64,000 nt of DNA. Source: Arenibacter sp. P308M17. GTDB taxonomy: Bacteria; Bacteroidota; Bacteroidia; Flavobacteriales; Flavobacteriaceae. Position 1 is the first letter of the stretch. Each line of letters opens with the position of its first letter. The translations under genes and the position numbers were made by a program. A model generated the notes under the pieces. The model had not been told where the DNA came from, made no database searches, and saw nothing but the letters and a program-made list of their open reading frames with translations. Positions 8,012-17,112 of this stretch are shown here, piece after piece. The stretch is from the NCBI RefSeq assembly GCF_003426735.1, contig NZ_QVON01000006.1, forward strand, positions 186,001 through 250,000. The letters are read 5' to 3'.

Positions 8012-9351
8012 GACCCGATTCCAATTTTATACGCTTTTAAAGCTCTTTCCCTGGCAAATTTATGCTCAACTATGGGGTCCGGGTATTTAAAAGTGTCAAA
8101 TTCAGGAATCCACTTTCTTACATATTTGTAATCTTTGTCGAACTTTTGTTGTTGTGATAAAGGGTTAAAAACCCTAAAATAGGGAGCGGCATCACATCCT
8201 GTTCCCGCCGCCCATTGCCAGTTTCCATTGTTGGAGGACAGTTCATAATCCAATAATTTTTTGGCAAAATAACTTTCTCCCCACCTCCAGTCGATCAATA
8301 AATGTTTGCACAGGAATCCAGCTGTGATCATCCTTACCCGGTTATGCATAAATCCAGTATTGTTCAGCTGCCTCATACCGGCATCCACCATGGGGTATCC
8401 GGTTTTACCTTGGCACCAGAGTTCAAATTCCTCCTTGTTGTTTCTCCATTGGATATTATCGTATTTGGGCCTAAAATTTTGGGTGACCACCTTAGGGAAG
8501 TGAAATAGGATTTGCATAAAGAATTCCCTCCAGATCAATTCACTCATAAAAACCTCATGTTTTTTATCTATCCGGGCAATTACCTGTCTAATACTTATGG
8601 TTCCGAATCTTAAATGGGGACTTAGATAACTGGTAATGTCCTCGTAAGGAAAATCCCTTTGTTCCCCATAAATGTCTAGCTTGGTCAGGTCAAAGTCCGG
8701 CACTGGAATATCCGATTTTTTAAACCCAATATCTTCCAAAGTTATGGTGGCATAATCTCCTTTGTGAAGGTTGTTCAGCTTGAGTTTCTTGGGTTGAATG
8801 GCATTTATCTCCTGAAATTTGGAGAGCCATTGATTCTTATAGGGGGTAAAAACGGTATAGGGTTCCCCATCGCTTTTTACAATTTCATTTTCCTCGAATA
8901 TTACCTGATCTTTAAAACTTAGAAAGGGGATATTCTTATTTGTAAGAATTTCTGCAATTTCCTTATCCCTGCCAATGGCATACGGCTCGTAGTCGCGATT
9001 GGTGAATACGGCGGCAATATTATATTTTAAAATTAAAGCCTTCCAAATGGTTACCGGCTCCCCATACAGGCATATAATGTCGGACCCATGGTCCTTTAGA
9101 CCCTCTTTTATCCTTTGAATTGATCTATGGATGAAATTAACCCTGGCGTCATCTTCGGCCAGTTCGTTTAAAATGTGTCGGTCAAATATAAATAGGGGCA
9201 GCACGGGAATATCCTTGTCCAATGCTGCTGTCAGTGCCGTGTTGTCTTCTATCCTAAGATCGCGTCTAAACCAAAATATAGCAATTGGGGTTTGGTCATT
9301 GGACGGGGTAGGAATGTGTTCTGTACTCATATTGGACGCTTTTGTATGCAT
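8008..9351 (-). CDS. phr: Deoxyribodipyrimidine photolyase / cryptochrome family
   Basis: A 447-residue flavoprotein that uses blue light to split UV-induced pyrimidine dimers in DNA. The N-terminal Rossmann-like antenna domain begins with IAIFWFRRDLRIEDNTAL (about residues 22-39). The C-terminal FAD-binding region holds the conserved WRWGESYFAKKLLDYELSSN and GNWQWAAGTGCDAAPYFRVF stretches that contact flavin and DNA. Length fits class I photolyases. ATG 9351 is used; an ATG at 9330 is equally possible. It is convergent with crtB and the crtZ remnant and overlaps the latter by four bases. Its location beside a CarH-like regulator fits a light-response locus, although its own promoter shows no clear TTGTCTAA site. 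Confidence 0.93.
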   Translation of the reverse strand: MHTKASNMSTEHIPTPSNDQTPIAIFWFRRDLRIEDNTALTAALDKDIPVLPLFIFDRHILNELAEDDARVNFIHRSIQRIKEGLKDHGSDIICLYGEPVTIWKALILKYNIAAVFTNRDYEPYAIGRDKEIAEILTNKNIPFLSFKDQVIFEENEIVKSDGEPYTVFTPYKNQWLSKFQEINAIQPKKLKLNNLHKGDYATITLEDIGFKKSDIPVPDFDLTKLDIYGEQRDFPYEDITSYLSPHLRFGTISIRQVIARIDKKHEVFMSELIWREFFMQILFHFPKVVTQNFRPKYDNIQWRNNKEEFELWCQGKTGYPMVDAGMRQLNNTGFMHNRVRMITAGFLCKHLLIDWRWGESYFAKKLLDYELSSNNGNWQWAAGTGCDAAPYFRVFNPLSQQQKFDKDYKYVRKWIPEFDTFKYPDPIVEHKFARERALKAYKIGIGS

Positions 9352-9502
9352 AGGAAAAAATGATTGTCATTAAAGATATCGGGCTTTGGACCCAAATGGA
9401 TTTGGAGGGGTGAAGAAGCTGGTCTTCTTGTCCTGTTCGGTATACAACTTCATGGATATCCTAAACATATACTGTGCGGGGCAAACGATTCCCTCTTGCC
9501 TT

Positions 9503-10297
9503 CTAGTTTACTTCTAAACTAACCACGTATCCTTCACTTCCCCTAACATTAAAGACCGTACTGTCCTCAAAGATTAGATACTGCCCTTTAATACCTTTTA
9601 AGATTCCACTGTATATAGGTGTTTTATCCAAATTAAGACTCTTTACCTTTTTGGGATACTGAAGCACCGGAAACGCCAGTTGGGTTTCTGAATTACTTTC
9701 AATGTAATATGTTGCAGCCTCTTCCGGAATGTATTTTTTTAATTTATTTCTATATTCCACAAGATCTTCATCCTGAATATCGTTAGTCAACATTTTACGC
9801 CAATTGGTCTTGTCGCCAATGTGTTCCTTTAAGGCAACTTCGGTAAGGCCGGCCAAATAACGATTTGGCACTTCAACAATCTCTATGGCCTCATGGGCCC
9901 CTTGATCTATCCATCTAGTGGGCACCTGCGATTTACGGGTAACGCCCACTTTGATATTACTGGAATTGGCAAGATAAACGATATGAGGCTGTATTTGAAC
10001 CTTTTTTTCATATTCCAGATCACGGTCTTCCTTGTCCAGATGTGCCTTGCTCAATTCGGGCCGCATGATCCAATCCCCGGCCGTAGGAATTTCATAAAAA
10101 CAGGTTTTACAGAAACCTTGTCTATGAATTGGGCGATCAAGGCCACAATTAAGACATTGGTATTTTATAAATGAAATGGTAAGTCCCTTGTTCAATACCT
10201 GGTTCAGGTTTAAAAAGTCGCCCTCAAATATGAGGTAATATTGTATGGGGTCCGCGAATTCGGTCTGCATTTTTCTTAAAACTCCTTGATACTGCAT
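9503..10297 (-). CDS. DUF2797 domain protein with zinc ribbon
   Basis: A 264-residue conserved protein of unknown function (DUF2797). A four-cysteine zinc ribbon sits at about residues 48-67 (CLNCG ... CKTC). Downstream, HIVYLANSSNIKVGVTR resembles the core of GIY-YIG-like folds (about residues 105-121). The C-terminal ~60 residues are beta-rich. No catalytic role is known. The gene is single, with 151 bp to the photolyase gene on its downstream side; that gap shows nothing recognisable. The start ATG at 10297 is clear. Confidence 0.82.
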   Translation of the reverse strand: MQYQGVLRKMQTEFADPIQYYLIFEGDFLNLNQVLNKGLTISFIKYQCLNCGLDRPIHRQGFCKTCFYEIPTAGDWIMRPELSKAHLDKEDRDLEYEKKVQIQPHIVYLANSSNIKVGVTRKSQVPTRWIDQGAHEAIEIVEVPNRYLAGLTEVALKEHIGDKTNWRKMLTNDIQDEDLVEYRNKLKKYIPEEAATYYIESNSETQLAFPVLQYPKKVKSLNLDKTPIYSGILKGIKGQYLIFEDSTVFNVRGSEGYVVSLEVN

Positions 10298-10446
10298 ATT
10301 TTTTCTGCTTAGGGTAAAATCAATTTGAATATGAATCCAATTAAAGCTATTTTTAGCCGATTTAACTTAGCGTTTATATAATAAATTCTTTGATGGGCAC
10401 TTTACTCATAAAAACTTGCTATAAAAAGCTATAAAGATACCTAAAA

Positions 10447-11961
10447 ATGCCAATAACATTATTCAATTCCATTGCTTCTTGGCTGTTGAAAAAGCGATAT
10501 CACCAGATAGAACTTTTTTTAAAGTATCCTGAGGAGGTGCAGAACGAAGTATTGCACCAGTTATTGGCCTTTGCTGAAGATACCGAGATGGGAAGGAAGT
10601 ACGATTTTGAATCCATAGCCAGCTATGAAACCTTTGCAGAGCGGGTTCCTATAGTTTCCTATGAGGAGGTAGAGCCTATGATAGAACGGTCCAGAAGGGG
10701 GGAACAGAACATCTTTTGGCCAACGACCATTAAATGGTTCGCAAAGAGTAGTGGTACTACCAACGCCAAGAGCAAGTTTATTCCTGTAAGTTCCGAAGCT
10801 TTGGAAGATTGCCATTATAAATCCAGTAAGGATCTACTCTGCCTATATTTGAACAACAATGAGAATTCCCAGTTGTTTACGGGCAAGAGTTTACGATTGG
10901 GAGGGAGTAAGGAGCTATATCAGGATAATGGTACTGTTTTTGGGGATCTTTCCGCAATTCTAATAGATAATATGCCATTTTGGGCAGAACTGAGCAGTAC
11001 CCCTAGCAATAAGGTTTCCCTAATGAGCGAATGGGAGTCCAAGTTACAGGCCATTATTAGGGAAAGTGTTCAGGAAAATGTGACCAGCCTGGCCGGGGTG
11101 CCTTCTTGGATGTTGGTACTCTTGAACAATGTGCTGGAACAAACGGGAAAAGAGCATCTTTTTCAGGTATGGGCCAATTTGGAAGTATATTTTCATGGTG
11201 GGGTAAGTTTTAACCCTTATAAGGACCAATATTCCAGACTCTTGCCGAGGAAGAACTTTAACTATTATGAAATATACAATGCTTCCGAAGGATTTTTTGC
11301 CATTCAGGATAGAAATAATGCGGACGATCTTTTACTGATGCTGGATTATGGGATTTTCTATGAATTTATCCCCATGGAAACCTATGGTACCAGTGGGCAG
11401 GTAGCCCTCCCGTTATGGAAGGTTACGGTAAATAGGAACTATGCGGTAGTAATTACGACCAATGCAGGTCTTTGGAGGTATAAAATAGGGGATACGGTTA
11501 GGTTTACCTCCATCAATCCCTATAGGATCAAGATTACCGGGAGAACAAAACATCATATCAATGTATTCGGGGAGGAGCTGATCATAGAGAATGCTGAAGA
11601 GGCCTTAAAGACCATTTGTAAAAAAACGGGTTCCGAAATTAAGGACTATACGGTGGCTCCGATATTTATGGAAGGTAAGGAAAAAGGTGCCCATGAGTGG
11701 ATTATAGAGTTTAGAAAGGCTCCCGAGGAACTGGCCTATTTTACCGAGATTCTTGATAACGCCCTTAAATCCTTGAACTCGGACTATGAGGCCAAACGTT
11801 ATAACAACATTACTTTAAAACTTCCCAAAGTGCATATTGCCCGGGAGAACCTATTTTATGATTGGCTAAAATCAAAAGATAAATTGGGAGGGCAGCATAA
11901 AATTCCAAGATTGTCCAATAAAAGGGATTATATCGAGGAATTGCTTCAGATGAACAAATAA
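10447..11961 (+). CDS. GH3 auxin-responsive promoter family acyl-adenylating protein
   Basis: A 504-residue member of the GH3 family, an ANL-type adenylate-forming fold that in plants joins amino acids to acyl substrates. The nucleotide-binding loop WFAKSSGTTNAKSKFIPVS lies at about residues 97-115. The YYEIYNASEGFFAIQD stretch (about 272-287) and the hinge LWRYKIGDTVRFT (about 341-353) with GRTKHHINVFGEE are family signatures. In bacteria the substrate is unknown. A 182-residue hydrolase-fold protein starts 74 bp downstream on the same strand and may be co-transcribed; together they could form an acyl-transfer pair, but this is inference from proximity. Confidence 0.85.
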   Translation: MPITLFNSIASWLLKKRYHQIELFLKYPEEVQNEVLHQLLAFAEDTEMGRKYDFESIASYETFAERVPIVSYEEVEPMIERSRRGEQNIFWPTTIKWFAKSSGTTNAKSKFIPVSSEALEDCHYKSSKDLLCLYLNNNENSQLFTGKSLRLGGSKELYQDNGTVFGDLSAILIDNMPFWAELSSTPSNKVSLMSEWESKLQAIIRESVQENVTSLAGVPSWMLVLLNNVLEQTGKEHLFQVWANLEVYFHGGVSFNPYKDQYSRLLPRKNFNYYEIYNASEGFFAIQDRNNADDLLLMLDYGIFYEFIPMETYGTSGQVALPLWKVTVNRNYAVVITTNAGLWRYKIGDTVRFTSINPYRIKITGRTKHHINVFGEELIIENAEEALKTICKKTGSEIKDYTVAPIFMEGKEKGAHEWIIEFRKAPEELAYFTEILDNALKSLNSDYEAKRYNNITLKLPKVHIARENLFYDWLKSKDKLGGQHKIPRLSNKRDYIEELLQMNK

Positions 11962-12035
11962 ATGTGATTTAACCGGTCAATATGTTCAAATTAGTGGCAT
12001 CAAATGTTTCCCATTAACTATTTATACTTTTTATT

Positions 12036-12584
12036 ATGGCGAATAGATTAGTAATATTGTCCGATATGTGGGGTTCTAAAAAAGGGCTATGGATAACCTC
12101 TTATTTGGGTTACTTGCAACAATATTATGATATTACATTTTATGATTGTCAGCATTTGGCCAATATAAGTTTGGAGGTAAATTCTCCAGAAAATGTCCAC
12201 AAGGAATTTATTGATGGGGGAGTGGAAACCGCTGTGGCACATTTGCTTAAAAGGGAAACGGAGCCCAGCCATTATTTAACCTTTGGGATTGGTGGCTGCA
12301 TAGCATGGAAGGCTGCCCTTAAAGGCTTGCCCTTAAAAACATTATATACTATCTCCAGTACAAGACTACGTTTTGAGAGCGAAAGACCGGCAGCAGGAAA
12401 TATTCAACTCCTTTATGGGCAAAATGATGAGTTTAGGCCTTCAACTACTTGGTCCGATCAAATTGGTGTGGAGGTTGAGGTTGTAGCGGGTTTTGGACAT
12501 GAACTCTATACAGATGAAAAAATAATCAGTAAGGTTTGCCAAGACTTATTGGCCAAGGTGATGCAAAAACAGTATGTGGCTTAA
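12036..12584 (+). CDS. Small alpha/beta-hydrolase-fold protein, nucleophile apparently missing
   Basis: A 182-residue cytoplasmic protein with alternating beta-alpha pattern resembling a minimal alpha/beta hydrolase. The nucleophile elbow, usually G-x-S-x-G, reads FGIGGCIAW at about residues 88-96, so Gly stands where Ser is expected. The C-terminal His region GFGHELYTD (about 152-160) is retained. It may have no hydrolase activity, may use the Cys one residue further on, or may act as a binding partner. It follows the GH3-type gene by 74 bp on the same strand and ends at a bidirectional terminator shared with clpX. I do not recognise a specific function. Confidence 0.6.
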   Translation: MANRLVILSDMWGSKKGLWITSYLGYLQQYYDITFYDCQHLANISLEVNSPENVHKEFIDGGVETAVAHLLKRETEPSHYLTFGIGGCIAWKAALKGLPLKTLYTISSTRLRFESERPAAGNIQLLYGQNDEFRPSTTWSDQIGVEVEVVAGFGHELYTDEKIISKVCQDLLAKVMQKQYVA

Positions 12585-12618
12585 CACCTAAATATAGAAA
12601 ACAAAATATAGAGTTTAT

Positions 12619-12660
12619 AAAAGTTAAAAGCAGTCCCTTAAGAGACTGCTTTTAACTTTT
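12619..12660. terminator. Bidirectional terminator overlapping the clpX stop codon
   Basis: A perfect 17-bp stem (12619-12635 with 12644-12660, arm AAAAGTTAAAAGCAGTC) and an 8-base loop lie between the two convergent genes. A/T runs on both sides give U tails on both strands. The clpX stop codon (12638-12640) sits in the loop, and one stem arm encodes the last residues of ClpX (KKLKAVS). Confidence 0.85.
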
Positions 12661-13873
12661 TAATAGTTTCAAAGGATAATTTTTCTTCGGCATAAGGTTT
12701 GGTTACCTTAAATTCCGTTTCGTTCGTACTGGGAAATTCGAACATGGCATCGGTAAAAATGGCTTCGCATAGGGAGCGTAATCCCCTTGCTCCCAATTTA
12801 TATTCTATGGCCTTGTCCACAATATAATCCATTGCTTGTTCGGTTATCTTAAAGGAAATTCCATCCATCTTGAACAATTTTTCATATTGCTTGATGATGG
12901 CATTCTTGGGCTCTGTTAAAATGGCCCTTAAGGTTTCCTTGTCCAGAGGGTTCATATAGGTAAGTACCGGTAGTCTACCAATAATCTCGGGTATTAATCC
13001 AAAATCCTTTAAATCTTTGGGTACAATGTACTGCAGAATATTTTCGTTGTCTACTTTCTCTTCGGCCTTTGAAGCGCTATACCCTACTGCCTGCATGTTC
13101 AGCCTTTTGGTAATGTGTCTTTCAATTCCATCAAAGGCACCTCCGGCAATGAACAGGATATTTTCTGTGTTTACTTCTATAAATTTTTGATCCGGGTGCT
13201 TTCTGCCACCTTTGGGAGGTACATTTACTATTGTTCCTTCCAAAAGTTTAAGAAGCCCTTGTTGGACACCTTCCCCGGATACATCACGTGTAATGGACGG
13301 ATTGTCGCTTTTGCGCGCGATTTTATCAATTTCATCTATAAAGACAATACCGCGTTCTGCTTTTTCCAAATTGTAATCAGCCGCCTGTAGCAATCGGGTA
13401 AGTATACTTTCCACATCCTCTCCAACATAACCGGCTTCCGTTAGTACCGTTGCATCAACAATGGCCAAAGGAACATTCAGCATCTTGGCAATCGTTTTGG
13501 CCATAAGGGTCTTACCGGTACCGGTCTGGCCCACCATAACAATATTGCTCTTTTGGATTTCTATATCGTCATCCTTGCTTTTTGGTTGTAGAAGTCGCTT
13601 GTAATGGTTGTAAACGGCAACGGACATTACTTTTTTGGTGCGATCCTGACCAATGATAAAGGTGTCCAAAAATTCCTTGATATCCAAAGGTTTTTTCAAG
13701 GTTAGTTCGGAGGAAAGGTCGTTGTTTTTGGTCTGCTTGGATTCTTCGGCAACAATACCGTGCGCCTGCTCTATACAACGATCACAGATATGCGCATCAA
13801 GGCCTGCGATCAATAAATTGGTTTCTGGTTTCTTTCTACCACAAAAAGAGCATTCTAAATTTTCTTTTGCCAT
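12638..13873 (-). CDS. clpX: ATP-dependent Clp protease ATPase subunit ClpX
   Basis: A 411-residue AAA+ unfoldase that feeds substrates to ClpP. The N-terminal zinc-binding domain has two Cys pairs, CSFC at residues 8-11 and CDRC at 30-33. The AAA+ core shows Walker A GQTGTGKT (about 114-121), the pore loop GYVGED (about 148-153), Walker [10 protein letters not shown] (about 175-183) and the GGRKHPD loop (about 222-228). The ClpP-docking loop, IGF in E. coli, appears here as VGY. clpP lies 97 bp upstream on the same strand and tig before it, giving the common order tig-clpP-clpX. Length is standard. Confidence 0.97.
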   Translation of the reverse strand: MAKENLECSFCGRKKPETNLLIAGLDAHICDRCIEQAHGIVAEESKQTKNNDLSSELTLKKPLDIKEFLDTFIIGQDRTKKVMSVAVYNHYKRLLQPKSKDDDIEIQKSNIVMVGQTGTGKTLMAKTIAKMLNVPLAIVDATVLTEAGYVGEDVESILTRLLQAADYNLEKAERGIVFIDEIDKIARKSDNPSITRDVSGEGVQQGLLKLLEGTIVNVPPKGGRKHPDQKFIEVNTENILFIAGGAFDGIERHITKRLNMQAVGYSASKAEEKVDNENILQYIVPKDLKDFGLIPEIIGRLPVLTYMNPLDKETLRAILTEPKNAIIKQYEKLFKMDGISFKITEQAMDYIVDKAIEYKLGARGLRSLCEAIFTDAMFEFPSTNETEFKVTKPYAEEKLSFETIKKLKAVS

Positions 13874-13970
13874 ATCATTTTATCACTTTCAATAATAGTA
13901 ACGAAATAATCCACAATTAGGGGTATCCGCGTGGTACGCAACCCGGATTTTTCGAATCTTTTAATTTTCC

Positions 13971-14651
13971 CTAATCTTTGTCCCTTACCAAGATTTCGTC
14001 GATCATGCCATAATCCTTGGCTTCTTTTGCTTTCATCCAGTAATCCCTGTCACTATCGTCACTTACTTTTTCAAGGGCCTGTCCGGAATGATGTGCAATG
14101 ATTTGGTACAATTCATCCTTAAGTTTAAGGATTTCCCTGGCCGTAATTTCAATATCACTGGCCTGTCCTTGTGCCCCGCCAAGAGGTTGGTGGATCATTA
14201 CCCTGGAGTGGGTCAATCCGCTACGCTTGCCTTTTTCACCGGCACATAGGAGCACGGCGGCCATAGAGGCCGCCATTCCGGTGCATATGGTGGCCACATC
14301 GGGTTTTATGAACTGCATGGTGTCATAGATTCCCAAACCGGCATAAACACTTCCTCCAGGCGAATTGATATATATCTGTATGTCCTTGGAGGCATCCGTA
14401 CTTTCCAAAAATAATAACTGTGCCTGCACAATATTGGCAACCTGGTCATTGATCCCTGTTCCAAGAAAAATGATCCTGTCCATCATCAAGCGTGAAAAAA
14501 CATCCATTGCCACTGCGTTCAGCTGTCTTTCTTCAATAATGTTCGGAGTAAGGTTGGTGGGGTACATATTGCTCAAAATAGTATCGTAATACATGCTATT
14601 TATTCCCTGATGTTTAATAGCATAGTTTTTGAATTCTTTCCCGTAATCCAT
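13971..14651 (-). CDS. clpP: ATP-dependent Clp protease proteolytic subunit ClpP
   Basis: A 226-residue serine peptidase that forms the barrel partner of ClpX. The catalytic triad is visible: Ser in [12 protein letters not shown], His in [10 protein letters not shown] and Asp in the DSDRDYWM segment. The start is set at ATG 14651 (MDYGKEF). A longer frame to 14708 exists, but its first 19 codons would run through the tig terminator hairpin, so they are unlikely to be translated. The gene lies between tig (upstream) and clpX (downstream), all on the minus strand. Confidence 0.95.
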   Translation of the reverse strand: MDYGKEFKNYAIKHQGINSMYYDTILSNMYPTNLTPNIIEERQLNAVAMDVFSRLMMDRIIFLGTGINDQVANIVQAQLLFLESTDASKDIQIYINSPGGSVYAGLGIYDTMQFIKPDVATICTGMAASMAAVLLCAGEKGKRSGLTHSRVMIHQPLGGAQGQASDIEITAREILKLKDELYQIIAHHSGQALEKVSDDSDRDYWMKAKEAKDYGMIDEILVRDKD

Positions 14652-14675
14652 ATTTATATCAATAGTTATATAAGA

Positions 14676-14709
14676 TAAAAAAAGTGTCGAAAATAAAATC
14701 TTCGACACT
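14676..14709 (-). terminator. Intrinsic terminator after tig
   Basis: On the minus strand the arms AGTGTCGAA (14709-14701) and TTCGACACT (14691-14683) form a 9-bp stem followed by a run of T (14683-14677). It separates tig from clpP and argues that clpP has its own promoter in 14652-14676 or is read by leak-through. Confidence 0.8.
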
Positions 14710-14792
14710 GTAAATATACTTATTTTTAGTGAAACTATATTTTATTGGCTCCTATCGTAGCGTATTTAAAAGTTGGCCCCAACTAATTTTAA

Positions 14793-16115
14793 TTAGCCGT
14801 AAACTTCCTTAACAAAGTCTTCGTAGGTAACTTCTTTCAATTTCAAATTCGCCTTTTCTTTATAAAGGGTCAAAAGCTTTTGGCTCATCAATTGTTCCGA
14901 TAGGCGTTTTACCTCCTCTTGGTTTGAAAGTACCCTTGCTGCAATATTATCCAACTCCTCCTCTTTGGGATTCAACTGTCCAAATTGTGCCATTTGCTGT
15001 TTGATAAAGCCCTTTGCAAATTCTTTTAGCTCATCAAACTGTATCTGAATACCATTTTCATGTATAATTTTACCTTCTATTAGTTGATAGCGCAGACCTT
15101 TTTCCGATTTTTCAAACTCTTCGTTCGCTTCTTCCTCTGTCAATTGTTTTTCACCGGTCATCTGGATCCATTTGGTCAAGAATTCCGTAGGAAGGTCAAA
15201 TTTGATGTTGTCTATAAAATGTTCGGTAACATCATTTAACAGCTTCTGGTCGGATTGTTGCTCAAATTGCTTTTCAGAATCTTCCTTGATACGTTCTTTA
15301 AGTTCCTTTTCGGAGGTAACCACATCCTTCCCGAACAACTTGTCAAAAAGTTCCTGATCTAATTTTGCAGGTTCCTTCTCATTGATTTCCTCTATGGTGA
15401 AAGTAACTTCGATATCCAATTTTTCGGATTTTTCACCATCGATACCTAAGGAACTGCCCAATAGGTAATCTTCTTTGAACAAGCCTTTTGTATTCAAGGT
15501 AACCACATCGCCCACTTTTTTGCCCAAAAGGCTTTCAAGTGCTTTTTTACTTTTTATTTTCTCGATCTCGATAACGGTCTTGTGGTCTATTTCCTCTGCC
15601 CCGTTCGTGAAAACACCATTTACTTCATCCTTTTTCCCTATTTCCTTCTTGCTGATCAACTTTCCGTATTGCTTCTGAATACGCTCTACCTGCTCATCGA
15701 TCATTTTCTTGTCGGCAATGATCTTGTAGTGCGTTATGGCTTTTTTCGACTTAAGGTCTACATTGAAATTAGGGGCAAGTCCCAATTCAAATTCAAATGC
15801 AAATTCCTCGGAATCCCAATTAAAGTTATCCTGTTGTTTGGGAAGCGGATTTCCCAGAACATCCAGTTTTTCTTCCGTAAGATATTTGTTTAGATTGTCC
15901 TGTAATAGTTTATTTACCTCATCTACCAAAACGGCCTTTCCATATTGCTTCTTGATCAATCCCATAGGCACCTGACCTTTTCTGAAACCTGGTATGTTGG
16001 CCTGTTTTCTGTAGTCCTTTAAGATTGTTTCTACCTTATCGAAGTAATCGTCCTTGGTTACCGCAACTTTTACTACTGCATTTAATTCGTCAATCTGCTC
16101 TTTAGTGATGTTCAT
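14793..16115 (-). CDS. tig: Trigger factor (ribosome-associated chaperone)
   Basis: A 440-residue chaperone and peptidyl-prolyl isomerase that binds nascent chains at the ribosome exit tunnel. The N-terminal ribosome-binding domain contains the signature IPGFRKGQVPMGLIKKQYG (about residues 39-57), close to the GFRxGxxP motif. A degenerate FKBP-like domain follows at about 150-240, and the rest is the long helical C-terminal domain. The start is taken at ATG 16115 (MNITKEQ); an upstream in-frame extension to 16181 encodes a sequence not seen in the family. The minus-strand order tig-clpP-clpX is conserved in many bacteria. Confidence 0.94.
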   Translation of the reverse strand: MNITKEQIDELNAVVKVAVTKDDYFDKVETILKDYRKQANIPGFRKGQVPMGLIKKQYGKAVLVDEVNKLLQDNLNKYLTEEKLDVLGNPLPKQQDNFNWDSEEFAFEFELGLAPNFNVDLKSKKAITHYKIIADKKMIDEQVERIQKQYGKLISKKEIGKKDEVNGVFTNGAEEIDHKTVIEIEKIKSKKALESLLGKKVGDVVTLNTKGLFKEDYLLGSSLGIDGEKSEKLDIEVTFTIEEINEKEPAKLDQELFDKLFGKDVVTSEKELKERIKEDSEKQFEQQSDQKLLNDVTEHFIDNIKFDLPTEFLTKWIQMTGEKQLTEEEANEEFEKSEKGLRYQLIEGKIIHENGIQIQFDELKEFAKGFIKQQMAQFGQLNPKEEELDNIAARVLSNQEEVKRLSEQLMSQKLLTLYKEKANLKLKEVTYEDFVKEVYG

Positions 16116-16375
16116 TTCTATATCTAATTTTGCTAAAATAAAATGGGATGCAAAAGTAGTATATTTTCCAATCTCCAACAAGTTTTTAAAAGACTGAATG
16201 TCAAAAAGGTAACTTAGTGTCCTGTTAACCCTATTTTAGTTACCCCAAGTCGTGTTCTTTTTCACCTGACCATCGTTAAAAAAGGGTTCCGTAGCTATGG
16301 CTATGCAACTATTTTTTGCCTCGTCCAGATAAAAAATAACGGCGACTTAACCAACATAATAGCATTAACATAACA

Positions 16376-16726
16376 CTAGGTTTTTTTGTCGTCATTTAGA
16401 AATGAATAAAATATAGATTGCAGTAAAGATAATAAAAGGCTAAAAAGTAAGGCCCACCATATGTTATTCACCTGAAAACCATCAATGAAATAATCGGTCA
16501 GAAGGATGATTATAGCATTGATTATGAGCAGGAAAAGCCCCAAGGTAAGAATGGTGACCGGCAAGGTGAGGATGACCAGGACGGGTTTAACTATAAAATT
16601 CAGCAAACTTAGAACAATGGCAACGATAATGGCCGTGGTATACGAGTCCACACCTACCCCGGGGAGTATTTTTGATAAAATAACAACGGCTATGGCGCTT
16701 AGGAGAATTCTTAAAATCAGTTTCAT
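16376..16726 (-). CDS. Four-helix membrane protein (YvlD / 'phage holin family' type)
   Basis: A 116-residue protein made almost entirely of four hydrophobic segments, with the stretch NFIVKPVLVILTLPVTILTL (about residues 43-62), typical of the YvlD-like family that databases often name 'phage holin'. No phage genes surround it, so it is a chromosomal membrane protein of unknown role. The 260 bp downstream (16116-16375, between this gene and tig) contain no gene, and the last bases before its stop codon resemble the end of the dispersed repeat at 20.9 kb. Confidence 0.75.
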   Translation of the reverse strand: MKLILRILLSAIAVVILSKILPGVGVDSYTTAIIVAIVLSLLNFIVKPVLVILTLPVTILTLGLFLLIINAIIILLTDYFIDGFQVNNIWWALLFSLLLSLLQSIFYSFLNDDKKT

Positions 16727-17112
16727 ATGTAGATATTTATTGTTTTTTAGCGGTCATATGTAATTCGCATATCTTCATTTGGGTTTGCCCGCCAGAAGGA
16801 ATCTTTCTGGCTGGCGACCAAATTTTGGTCATGCTCATTTCATGATTTACTTTTTTTGGGTTAATAGTTTGTTTTATCAATTTTATTTATGTACAAGACA
16901 ATATTCAATTCCGAAAACCTTGTTAAGACGATTTTTGTCATGTATTGAACAATTTATAATCCCACTAAATGTAAACATTTAAAGGTTAAAACCCAGCAAT
17001 TTTCTTGCAGTTAATTTAGTTTCCAAAAACTTTGGGTGTCCTTGTTCGGCAAAAGACAGTGGGCGGTAAAATCTGTTTTTTTACTTACGGCCTATAGCCT
17101 AAAGCCTACAAC
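16727..17112. other. 386-bp intergenic region with a hairpin and a shared 26-bp motif
   Basis: No gene is supported here. A GC-rich hairpin lies at 16789-16814 (CGCCAGAA ... TTCTGGC/TGGCG). A 26-bp motif at 16919-16944 recurs once at 30.1 kb. AAATGTAAACATTT at 16967-16980 is a near-palindrome, and a short CCTA-type microrepeat sits at 17089-17107. The motif lies about 190 bp upstream of the membrane protein gene on the minus strand. Confidence 0.6.
16919..16944 (+). repeat. 26-bp dispersed motif, copy 1
   Basis: CTTGTTAAG followed by ACGATTTTTGTCATGTA; identical at 25 of 26 positions to 30128-30153. Both copies lie in non-coding DNA and are followed by a partial inverted complement of TTGTT (AACAA). 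Confidence 0.7.

Noticed and set aside
16376-16726. 'Holin' gene as a sign of a prophage
   Set aside because: The family name is misleading; no phage structural, integrase or lysis genes surround it.
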